A stretch of DNA of 60,754 nucleotides from JANMDU01 sp043777675 (GTDB taxonomy: Bacteria; Pseudomonadota; Gammaproteobacteria; Burkholderiales; Burkholderiaceae_C), in contig JAYWHR010000016.1 in the NCBI GenBank assembly GCA_043777675.1, positions 1-60,754 on the forward strand. The letters run 5' to 3'. Under the pieces are notes generated by a model. That model made no database searches, was not told the DNA's origin, and saw only the letters and a list, made by a program, of their open reading frames with translations. Below, piece after piece: positions 49,886-56,715 of this stretch. The position numbers and the translations under genes are program-made. Within the stretch, counting starts at the first letter, position 1. The number at the start of each line of letters is the position of its first letter.

Positions 49886-51532
49886 TTACGGCTTATCCCG
49901 CTCACTTTGCATCTCGCGCACAAGGGCTTGCACGGCACGGGTGCGGGTGTCGAGGATGCTGGCATCGATGTGGTTGGCACCATTGGCTCTGGCCCACTCT
50001 TGCGCAGCCTTGAGGCGGTCTAGCGCTGCACCGTAGTCGAGCAGGGCGACTCGGCTTTCTGCGCTGGCACGCATGCTGCGTAATTGCTGCCCCTGCGCTT
50101 CATGCAAGCTGGCCAACGCTTGCCAAGCGGGCGAATCGTTGGGATAAGTCGCCACGCGGGTTTGCAATGCGTCGATAGCGGCTGAGCGATCTAAGCTGGG
50201 ATTAATTCGGGCCAGCTGTGCCCAAGCCAGTAATGTCGGGCGCTCGTTTTTCAAACTGGCAGATTGACGCAAAAGAGCCAATGCCGAAAATGCGGCTTGC
50301 TGCACATCTGGCAGAGCGAGCGAGCTCGTTAATGATGCATCAATCGCTATCAATTCAATAGCTGATCGCGCATATTCCATGCCGGCTATCGATGCATTAT
50401 TAGGTTCAACAGGCATGGAAATGAGTAATTCTCGCGCTGCTGCGGCGTAACGCAGCGCGGCAGCGGCATCTCTTTGCTTGTTGCTAGCCATGGCGCCACC
50501 GTAGAGTTGGGCGAGTTGGCGGATTTTTTGCGCGAGCGTGGCGTTGGCAGGCAGAGGATTGCGCAATGCAGCAGCGGCTTGAGTCAGCTCTGCGCGCAGG
50601 CTATCGACGCTGCTGTCGGCGATCAGACGAGCGCGGGTGGCGATGAGGGCGTGCTCGGCTTGCCAGCCGATTGGGCTGGCAGCTTGAATGGAAGGCGGCA
50701 TCAGCTGCAAGCGCGATTGCATATCGCCAAAGCGCTCCGTAGTGAGTGGATGGCTTCGCAAATAGGGGAAACTGCCGTTATCGTTGATGCGGTTGGCCGC
50801 TTGCAGTTTGTCAAACATGCCGGTGAAGCCGCGCACATCCATGCCCGCTTCTTGCACAATAGAAAAACCAATGCGATCAGCTTCGCGCTCCATATCGCGC
50901 GAGAAGTTGAGCTGAGCTTGCGCGCTCACGGCTTGCGAGCCTGCAAGCACAGCGCTGGCGGCTTGTGGATTCTTGCTCGCAGCAATTGCACCCAAAATCA
51001 TCGCACCCATGAGCCAAGGCGATTGCTGATTTTGTCTGCCGATTTGGCGGGCGATGTGGCGCTGAGAAACGTGGGTCAATTCATGCGCGAGCACGCTGGC
51101 TAGTTCATCCCGCGTAGCCACTGCGCCCACCAAACCCAGATGCAAACCGAAATAACCGCCCGGCAGGGCAAAGGCATTGATGCTGCGATCTTTGCCCGTC
51201 ATGATCTCCCAAGCAAGCTGCTCTTGCTCAGGCGTGATATCGCCCCGGCGCTTGGCCGCAGCAAGCAGCGGCTGCCACAAACGCTGCACATAGGCTGTGA
51301 TGAGAGGGTCATCGATGTAATCCGGATCGCGATACATCTCACGTGCAATGCGAATACCAAGCTTTTTTTCTGCGCTCACACTCATTTCTTCGCCATCGCC
51401 TAGCTGAGGAAGTGCATCGGCCGCGTGGCTGATCGGTTGAGCCGTGAAGATGCTAAGCGCTACTAAATAAATAGCAGCATGCGCATATTTCTTGCCGGAA
51501 AATTGCAGATTCAAGGGCCAAAAATGCTTCAA
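49886..51532 (-). CDS. Periplasmic M48 metalloprotease, BepA/YfgC-like
   Basis: A 548-residue exported protease: signal peptide, then the M48 catalytic domain with VLAHELTHVSQRHIARQIG (HExxH) and the third ligand in DMEREADRIGFSIV, followed by a TPR-like helical domain (about residues 290-548). BepA degrades misassembled outer-membrane proteins and helps LptD assembly. The apparent start is TTG 51532, no ATG being available upstream. Two 40-bp elements lie within it: residues 12-25 of the signal peptide (SGKKYAHAAIYLVA) and 383-396 in the helical domain (AGMEYARSAIELIA), an intragenic duplication by insertion. Confidence 0.9.
   Translation of the reverse strand: MKHFWPLNLQFSGKKYAHAAIYLVALSIFTAQPISHAADALPQLGDGEEMSVSAEKKLGIRIAREMYRDPDYIDDPLITAYVQRLWQPLLAAAKRRGDITPEQEQLAWEIMTGKDRSINAFALPGGYFGLHLGLVGAVATRDELASVLAHELTHVSQRHIARQIGRQNQQSPWLMGAMILGAIAASKNPQAASAVLAGSQAVSAQAQLNFSRDMEREADRIGFSIVQEAGMDVRGFTGMFDKLQAANRINDNGSFPYLRSHPLTTERFGDMQSRLQLMPPSIQAASPIGWQAEHALIATRARLIADSSVDSLRAELTQAAAALRNPLPANATLAQKIRQLAQLYGGAMASNKQRDAAAALRYAAAARELLISMPVEPNNASIAGMEYARSAIELIAIDASLTSSLALPDVQQAAFSALALLRQSASLKNERPTLLAWAQLARINPSLDRSAAIDALQTRVATYPNDSPAWQALASLHEAQGQQLRSMRASAESRVALLDYGAALDRLKAAQEWARANGANHIDASILDTRTRAVQALVREMQSERDKP
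50347..50386 (+). repeat. 40-bp dispersed element, copy 12 (inside M48 gene, helical domain)
   Basis: CTATCAATTCAATAGC, spacer with CGCGCATATTCCAT, GCCGGC. The host gene is on the minus strand and reads GCC-GGC in frame. Confidence 0.9.
51460..51499 (+). repeat. 40-bp dispersed element, copy 13 (M48 signal peptide)
   Basis: CTACTAAATAAATAGC, spacer with TGCGCATATTTCTT, GCCGGA (one base off). It is read on the minus strand as TCC-GGC in the same frame as copy 12. Confidence 0.88.
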
Positions 51533-51616
51533 AATGTGGCTTTCAATAGAGTTCTGATCAGACGGCGTGTGGTGTCAGACCGTATGATGCAAGAAATAGA
51601 TGAAGGTTTCGTAAAC

Positions 51617-52099
51617 ATGAGCAATGCATTAACGCATTTTGACAAAAACGGCCAGGCGCACATGGTCGATGTGGGCGGCAAGGCTTCTACGCACCGCGTG
51701 GCAACTGTGCAGGGGCGCATCGACATGCTGCCTACAACATTGGCTTTGATCGCTTCGGGTAGCGCAAAGAAGGGCGATGTGCTGGGGATTGCGCGGATCG
51801 CAGGAATTCAGGCCGCGAAGAAGACCAGCGACTTGATTCCGCTGTGCCATCCTTTAGCGATCACGCGGGTGGCGGTGGATTTCTCGCTGGGCTCTGAGGT
51901 TGATCCATATGTGGCTTGCACGGCCACTGTGGAGACCATCGGGCCGACCGGCGTGGAGATGGAGGCATTGACGGCCTGCTCAGTGGCGTTGCTGACAATT
52001 TACGATATGTGCAAGGCGGTGGATCGGGGGATGGTGCTGCGCTCTGTGGCTTTAGTCGAGAAGCATGGGGGGAAATCTGGGAGCTATGTGCGCTCTTGA
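51617..52099 (+). CDS. moaC: Cyclic pyranopterin monophosphate synthase
   Basis: MoaC converts the 3',8-cyclo-GTP made by MoaA into cyclic pyranopterin for molybdenum cofactor. The 160 residues contain FDKNGQAHMVDVGGKASTHRVATVQGRI, the KTSDLIPLCHPLAITRV active-site block, VETIGPTGVEMEALTACSVALLTIYDMCKAVDRGM with the catalytic lysine, and the final EKHGGKSG. ATG 51617 fits family length; longer frames upstream run into the divergent M48 gene. No other mo genes lie in the window. Confidence 0.96.
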   Translation: MSNALTHFDKNGQAHMVDVGGKASTHRVATVQGRIDMLPTTLALIASGSAKKGDVLGIARIAGIQAAKKTSDLIPLCHPLAITRVAVDFSLGSEVDPYVACTATVETIGPTGVEMEALTACSVALLTIYDMCKAVDRGMVLRSVALVEKHGGKSGSYVRS

Positions 52100-52135
52100 G
52101 GGTTGCTGGGAGTGATCTGGGCGGCTGGCTGCGCT

Positions 52136-52217
52136 TGGGTCATCCCCCTCCGCGAATGTCCCCCGGCTGGCGCTGCGCGCGTGCCTCCTCCTCTATTTCG
52201 CTGCGGTGGATAACCCA
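52136..52217. repeat. Inverted repeat between convergent moaC and oxygenase genes
   Basis: Arms 52136-52156 and 52197-52217 match at 17 of 21 positions (TGGGT...CGCGAA against TTCGC...ACCCA) around a C/T-rich loop. It may serve as a bidirectional terminator. The loop's CCCCCTCC style is reminiscent, from memory, of a repeat seen in Comamonadaceae. Confidence 0.55.
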
Positions 52218-52254
52218 ATCGCAGCCGCATGCTTGACCCGTTAGCGCGCAAAGA

Positions 52255-53103
52255 TTAACCTTTACGTCGTAGCTCCTGCATGCGCTCTTCAAAATAGCTA
52301 CCCACGGTGTAGCGGTCTGAAAGCTTGATCTCGCGCCGTGGATGCAGAAACAATGGAAGTGACACACGGCTTTTCATGGTGGCTTCACCGACAGGATTGA
52401 GCACGCGATGTTGGGTGCTTGGGTAGTATTTGCCACTGGCTTCTTCCAGCATGTCGCCAATGTTGACAATGAGCAGGCCGAAATCGCAGGGCACGTCGAT
52501 CCACACACCGTCTGTGCCCATGACTTGCAAGCCGGGCTCTGTGGCTGCGGGAAGGATGGTGAGCAAATTGATATCTGTGTGCGCAGCGGCGCGGATCGAG
52601 CCGGGTTGCTGCATGCCGCTCAACGGCGGATAGTGCAAGACGCGAAGCAAGGTCTCGTTGCAATCACCGATCATGCTGGCCAGCGGTACGCTGTATTTCG
52701 CGCGAACATCAGCTGGGGAGTTATCTTCCACCCATTTGAGCAAGGTGGCCGCGAGTTCTTTACCTTGGGAGTAGTAGCGATGGGCTGCATCACTGACTTC
52801 TGTCGGATATCGACCCCAAGGAAAGAGATGAAAGAATTCTTTGAGATCTCTGGTCTCGCTACCCTTGGCTGTTTCACTCACCGCAGTAGAAAAGTGGCCA
52901 TCAAGCTTGACGGGATCCCAAGCGTATTTTTTTGCATCACCTGATTGAAAGAAGGTCAGCCATTCAGCATAAATGCCGTGAACCAGCTCACTGGATAGGG
53001 GATGATTTTTCAGTACACCAAAGCCAGTACGATGCAGGCTCTCAGAAAAAGCGCGAGGGGCATCGGGTGAAGTGAAATCGACGATGGGGAGGGTGGGATT
53101 CAT
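52255..53103 (-). CDS. 2-oxoglutarate/Fe(II) oxygenase, isopenicillin N synthase family
   Basis: A 282-residue non-haem iron oxygenase. The iron ligands are H and D in RAAAHTDINLLTIL and H in YPSTQHRVLNPVGE; the 2-oxoglutarate arginine/serine pair is in SRVSLPLFLHP. N-terminal LPIVDF and the FGVLKNHPLSSE segment are the DIOX_N region. It overlaps the nucleoside hydrolase stop by 4 bases (ATGA) and is last in the operon. Family members oxidise many small molecules, including thymine (thymine 7-hydroxylase) in fungi; a nucleobase substrate is inferred from the neighbours. Confidence 0.9.
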   Translation of the reverse strand: MNPTLPIVDFTSPDAPRAFSESLHRTGFGVLKNHPLSSELVHGIYAEWLTFFQSGDAKKYAWDPVKLDGHFSTAVSETAKGSETRDLKEFFHLFPWGRYPTEVSDAAHRYYSQGKELAATLLKWVEDNSPADVRAKYSVPLASMIGDCNETLLRVLHYPPLSGMQQPGSIRAAAHTDINLLTILPAATEPGLQVMGTDGVWIDVPCDFGLLIVNIGDMLEEASGKYYPSTQHRVLNPVGEATMKSRVSLPLFLHPRREIKLSDRYTVGSYFEERMQELRRKG

Positions 53104-54098
53104 GATGGCAACCAATTTGAATGTAATGTGTCTTCAAAGACTTTCAGCGCAGCGGGCACATTTACTGTCATCGCTGCTTTCGACAGTGGCACTTCGGCTC
53201 CAAAGCCCGCTTGCGGGAAATCCATGCCCAAACGCTCATGCAAAATCGTCTGTCCTTGTGCGATACCTTCGCTGACGCAGCGCAGGCGCCCTAGCGCAAA
53301 GCTAAAAAGCTCGGGATGCAAGAGTGCGATGAAGGCAAGCACATCGTGGCCAAAGCAGCCTGGATTAGCTTTTAAATCTGGATAGCGCGTGGCATAAAAA
53401 TTAGCGTAAAAACGCACGGCATGTAGCAGTGCATCGGTGAGCTGATGCTGATGCACTGCTGCGATCTTTTCAAACAAAGCGACCGGCACGACGACTTTGT
53501 ACGTCACATCCAAACCCACCATCGTGAGATCAAAACCAGCGGTAAATACGGCATCTGCAGCATGCGGATCATTCCAAATATTCGCTTCAGCCACAGGCGA
53601 GACATTGCCGCCCTCCTTGACAGCGCCGCCCATCAGGCAGATGCTTTTAATCAGTTGGGGGAGTTTGGGCTCTAGCGCGAGAGCTGCAGCGATGTTGGTC
53701 AGTGGCCCCACCGGGACGAGCGTGATTTGGTTGGGCTCAGCGCGAGCCGAATCCACGATGAATTGCGCTGCGCTGCGTGGATCGGCTTGCATGCCTTGCG
53801 CAGAAAGACGGGAAGGCAGATTACCCAAACCGTCTACGCCGTGAATATAGTCTGGCGGGGCTTCACCGTGCTTGACCCAAGGTGCGCTGGCACCTTGTGC
53901 CACCGCGATGCTACGGCCTGCAAGGTGGGTGAGATAAAGCGCGTTTGCGGTGGCTTGGAGAGCAGTGACGTTGCCATACACCGTGGTGATGCCCACTAGA
54001 TCAATGCGCGGATGCGCCATCGCAAAGCACAACGCCATAGCATCATCAACGCCAGGGTCAGTATCAAAAATAACGCGGTGTGTCAAAGAGTTTGTCAT
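53100..54098 (-). CDS. Inosine/uridine-preferring nucleoside hydrolase
   Basis: A 332-residue hydrolase that splits ribonucleosides into base and ribose. RVIFDTDPGVDDAMALCFAMAHPRIDLVGITTVYGN is the calcium-binding signature (DxDxxxDD). VPVGPLTNIAAALALEP and ICLMGGAVKEGGNVSPVAEANIWNDPHAADAVF are conserved substrate-binding loops, and GCFGHDVLAFIALLHPELF supplies the catalytic histidine region. It lies 26 bases after the ribokinase gene and overlaps the oxygenase gene. Confidence 0.95.
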   Translation of the reverse strand: MTNSLTHRVIFDTDPGVDDAMALCFAMAHPRIDLVGITTVYGNVTALQATANALYLTHLAGRSIAVAQGASAPWVKHGEAPPDYIHGVDGLGNLPSRLSAQGMQADPRSAAQFIVDSARAEPNQITLVPVGPLTNIAAALALEPKLPQLIKSICLMGGAVKEGGNVSPVAEANIWNDPHAADAVFTAGFDLTMVGLDVTYKVVVPVALFEKIAAVHQHQLTDALLHAVRFYANFYATRYPDLKANPGCFGHDVLAFIALLHPELFSFALGRLRCVSEGIAQGQTILHERLGMDFPQAGFGAEVPLSKAAMTVNVPAALKVFEDTLHSNWLPS

Positions 54099-54124
54099 AG
54101 AAATTTAGCTGCAAACAGCATTCA

Positions 54125-55015
54125 TCAGCCAGCATTCCTGATGAATGCAATAACCGCCTCACGGCTAGGAATACTACTCTGTGCCCCCAGCTTTGTGCAA
54201 GCGATGGCCGATGCCGCGCTGGCTTCTTGCAGGCATTGTTGCATCGGCACACCACGCGAGAGCGCAGCCACGAGTGCGCCACAAAATGTATCGCCAGCGG
54301 CTGTGGTGTCGACCACATCAATCGGATAGGCTTGTTGTTGTAACACTCGCCCTTGGTGTAAGGCAAGGCAACCGAGTGCGCCGAGCGTGACGATCACGTC
54401 GCTCAGATGATGCTGTTTGGATACATGCTGCAATTGCGCGAGCACATCACCTTGCGAGCCTGCCAGCATAGCCAGCTCGCCTTCGTTGACAATCAGCAGA
54501 TCCACGCAACGAAGCAACTCTTGGGGCAGCTCGCGAGCAGGCGCTGCGTTGAGCACGACCTTTGCACCTTGTGCACGCGCCGCTTTGGCAAATGCCAGCA
54601 CAGTCGGCACAGGCGTTTCCAGTTGCATGAGGAGATGCGAGATATGCAAATGCGCAGGCCAATGCGTGGGTAGCAAATCAAGATTGGCACCAGGCGCCAC
54701 CGTGATGGCATTCTCGCCTTCATCGCTGACGCAGATAAAAGCCGTACCTGTGGGCGATTTGCTGCGCACGGCGTGCAGCTGCACGTTTGCATCGGCTAAT
54801 GAGGCCAACAGTGACTTGGCAAAATCATCATCGCCTAAGGCGCACAGCATGGTTGTGGGCGCGCCGCCTGCGCGTGCGCAAGCCACGGCTTGGTTGGCGC
54901 CTTTGCCGCCAGGAAAGGTTTGAAAATCTTTTCCTAAGACCGTCTCACCTGGCGCAGGAATATGCTCAGCGCGAACGACGAAATCAAGATTAGCAGAGCC
55001 GGCAACAAGGATCAT
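54125..55015 (-). CDS. rbsK: Ribokinase
   Basis: A 296-residue PfkB-family kinase phosphorylating ribose to ribose 5-phosphate. The N-terminal ILVAGSANLDFVVRAEHIPAPGETVLGKDFQTFPGGKGANQAVA carries the substrate GG motif, and DVVDTTAAGDTFCGALVAAL is the ATP/anion-hole signature with catalytic aspartate. It is first in the operon rbsK - nucleoside hydrolase - 2OG oxygenase, consistent with salvage of ribose from nucleosides. A 40-bp element lies just upstream. Confidence 0.95.
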   Translation of the reverse strand: MILVAGSANLDFVVRAEHIPAPGETVLGKDFQTFPGGKGANQAVACARAGGAPTTMLCALGDDDFAKSLLASLADANVQLHAVRSKSPTGTAFICVSDEGENAITVAPGANLDLLPTHWPAHLHISHLLMQLETPVPTVLAFAKAARAQGAKVVLNAAPARELPQELLRCVDLLIVNEGELAMLAGSQGDVLAQLQHVSKQHHLSDVIVTLGALGCLALHQGRVLQQQAYPIDVVDTTAAGDTFCGALVAALSRGVPMQQCLQEASAASAIACTKLGAQSSIPSREAVIAFIRNAG

Positions 55016-55053
55016 AGTTTTTCCTATCGATTTTTGAGCAATTTTGGCATATT

Positions 55054-55093
55054 GCCGGCATAAAATATACGCATACTGCTATCTAAATCATAG
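55054..55093 (-). repeat. 40-bp dispersed element, copy 14 (upstream of rbsK)
   Basis: GCCGGC first on the plus strand, spacer with ATACGCATACT, palindrome last. It begins 39 bases from the rbsK start. Confidence 0.88.
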
Positions 55094-55273
55094 CAAATGC
55101 ATGCAAAGATGCTAAGCACTTAGGCGATTGTGATACAGCATGGGTGGGTGATACTTTGCTTTTGGGCATCAGCGCCATGCTGGCTTCAAGCTCCGTGAGC
55201 CCACCATCTTCTACCGCCTTGCCTAGCATCGCCCAATAAATGATTATTTTTAGTCCAGATACCTTTCTTCATT

Positions 55274-55290
55274 TTGGCGCGATTTTTGCT
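55274..55290 (+). promoter_or_regulatory. Sigma-54 (RpoN) promoter of amt
   Basis: TTGGCGCGATTTTTGCT has GG at 55276-55277 and GC at 55288-55289 separated by exactly 10 bases, the -24/-12 pattern. The start of transcription would be near 55301, about 80 bases before the amt ATG. Nitrogen control of amt genes by RpoN/NtrC is well known. Confidence 0.65.
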
Positions 55291-55319
55291 TTATAACGGT
55301 GCAATTTCTCAAAATCAAT

Positions 55320-55348
55320 TATTTACGCACTTATTAAGTGCGTAAATA
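55320..55348. promoter_or_regulatory. 29-bp palindrome upstream of amt, NtrC-like
   Basis: Perfect 14-bp arms (TATTTACGCACTTA and its complement) around one T. The core GCAC-N7-GTGC matches the spacing of NtrC boxes. It lies downstream of the sigma-54 promoter, so in the mRNA leader it would form a strong hairpin; it could be an operator or an RNA element. Confidence 0.6.
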
Positions 55349-55381
55349 GACTCAAAACAGTTCATCTTTAAAGAGACTCTC

Positions 55382-56584
55382 ATGGAATCACTTAAACAGG
55401 GCGCAGATGCGCTATTCATCTTGCTCGGCGCCATCATGGTGTTGGCCATGCACGCAGGCTTTGCGTTTTTGGAATTGGGCACAGTGCGGCGCAAAAACCA
55501 AGTCAATGCGCTCGTCAAAATCCTCGTCGATTTCTCCGTGTCTACCGTCGTGTATTTCGCAGTCGGCTATAGCGTGGCTTACGGCACGAGCTTTTTCGTG
55601 GGCGCAGAAACGCTGGCCGCTAAGAATGGCTACGAACTGGTGAAATTCTTCTTTCTGCTCACCTTCGCCGCAGCGATTCCCGCCATCATCTCCGGCGGCA
55701 TTGCAGAGCGCGCCAAATTTTGGCCGCAACTGATTGCCACGGCTGTTATCGTGGGCTTTGTGTATCCTTTCTTTGAAGGCATCGCTTGGAACAACGCCTT
55801 TGGTATTCAAGATTGGATCAAGGCCACCACGGGCGAGAATTTCCGTGATTTCGCGGGCTCAATCGTGGTGCATGCCGTGGGCGGCTGGATTGCCTTGCCT
55901 GCAGTGATCTTGCTCGGCGCACGCTCGAATCGCTATCGCAAAGATGGCGCAATATCCGCGCATCCCCCATCCAGCATTCCTTTCCTCGCGCTGGGCGCAT
56001 GGATTCTCTGCGTGGGCTGGTTTGGTTTTAACGTGATGAGCGCGCAAAAAATTGAAAACATTTCTGGCCTCGTGGCGGTGAATTCGCTGATGGCAATGGT
56101 GGGCGGCACGCTTGTGGCGCTGGTGATGGGCAAGAATGATCCTGGCTTCGTGTACAACGGCCCGCTCGCTGGGCTGGTTGCCGTATGCGCCGGCTCAGAC
56201 ATCATGCACCCGCTAGGCGCACTCGTGGTCGGCGGCATTGCGGGTGCGATTTTTGTGATGATGTTTACCCTCACGCAAAACAAATGGAAGATCGACGATG
56301 TACTCGGCGTGTGGCCATTGCATGGATTGTGCGGTACATGGGGCGGCATTGCAGCGGGCATCTTCGGCAGTAAAGCCTTCGGTGGCATGGGAGGCGTGAG
56401 CTTGTCTGCGCAACTGATCGGCACAGCCATGGGCGTCGCGTGGGCACTGATTGGCGGCTTTGTGATTTATTACGTGCTCAAGCTCACCATGGGTTTACGC
56501 ATGACACAAGAAGAAGAATATGAAGGCGCCGATCTTTCCATTCACAAAATCGGCTCGACACCAGATCGGGAAGTGAACTGGTAA
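55382..56584 (+). CDS. amt: Ammonium transporter
   Basis: A 400-residue Amt-family channel with 11 hydrophobic segments and no cleavable signal. Pore histidines are in IVVHAVGGWIALPAV and VWPLHGLCGTWGGIAAG. FEGIAWNN and the AGSDIMHPLGALVVGGIAG region are conserved. The C-terminal cytoplasmic tail (LRMTQEEEYEGADLSIHKIGSTPDREV) includes the usual regulatory motif. No glnK gene is adjacent. It is preceded by a sigma-54-like promoter and together with GltBD represents nitrogen assimilation in the window. Confidence 0.95.
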   Translation: MESLKQGADALFILLGAIMVLAMHAGFAFLELGTVRRKNQVNALVKILVDFSVSTVVYFAVGYSVAYGTSFFVGAETLAAKNGYELVKFFFLLTFAAAIPAIISGGIAERAKFWPQLIATAVIVGFVYPFFEGIAWNNAFGIQDWIKATTGENFRDFAGSIVVHAVGGWIALPAVILLGARSNRYRKDGAISAHPPSSIPFLALGAWILCVGWFGFNVMSAQKIENISGLVAVNSLMAMVGGTLVALVMGKNDPGFVYNGPLAGLVAVCAGSDIMHPLGALVVGGIAGAIFVMMFTLTQNKWKIDDVLGVWPLHGLCGTWGGIAAGIFGSKAFGGMGGVSLSAQLIGTAMGVAWALIGGFVIYYVLKLTMGLRMTQEEEYEGADLSIHKIGSTPDREVNW

Positions 56585-56605
56585 TTACTTGCGCATAGTT
56601 GCCTG

Positions 56606-56645
56606 CTATGAATTAATGAGCATCTTGCGCAGCTATCATGCCGGC
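56606..56645 (+). repeat. 40-bp dispersed element, copy 15 (amt-ruvB gap)
   Basis: CTATGAATTAATGAGC, spacer with TGCGCAGCTATCAT, GCCGGC. It lies between the convergent amt and ruvB genes. Confidence 0.9.
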
Positions 56646-56715
56646 AATACGCTGTTTTTGGTTTAAATCTGAATGATTTTTTGCTTTGTTGGCGTTCTAA
56701 GCTTCAGTGATGAGA

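Larger units (their letters stand above)
55016..55381. other. Intergenic region rbsK-amt with repeat, sigma-54 promoter and palindrome
   Basis: This 366-base divergent region holds the 40-bp element (55054-55093), a sigma-54-like promoter (55274-55290) and a palindrome (55320-55348). A minus-strand frame at 55083-55229 (MLGKAVEDGGLTELEASM...; 48 codons, stop within the repeat) may be a small ORF or gene remnant; I could not recognise it. Confidence 0.5.

Noticed and set aside
55083..55229. Minus-strand 48-codon frame in the rbsK-amt gap as a gene
   Set aside because: No recognisable domain, no ribosome site seen, and its stop lies in a repeat; kept only as a note.
6627..56645. The 40-bp element as CRISPR repeats
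   Set aside because: Copies are kilobases apart, in both orientations, with no regular spacers and no cas genes.
6627..56645. The 40-bp element as a Rho-independent terminator
   Set aside because: No T-run follows the palindrome, and copies occur inside genes and inside operons.
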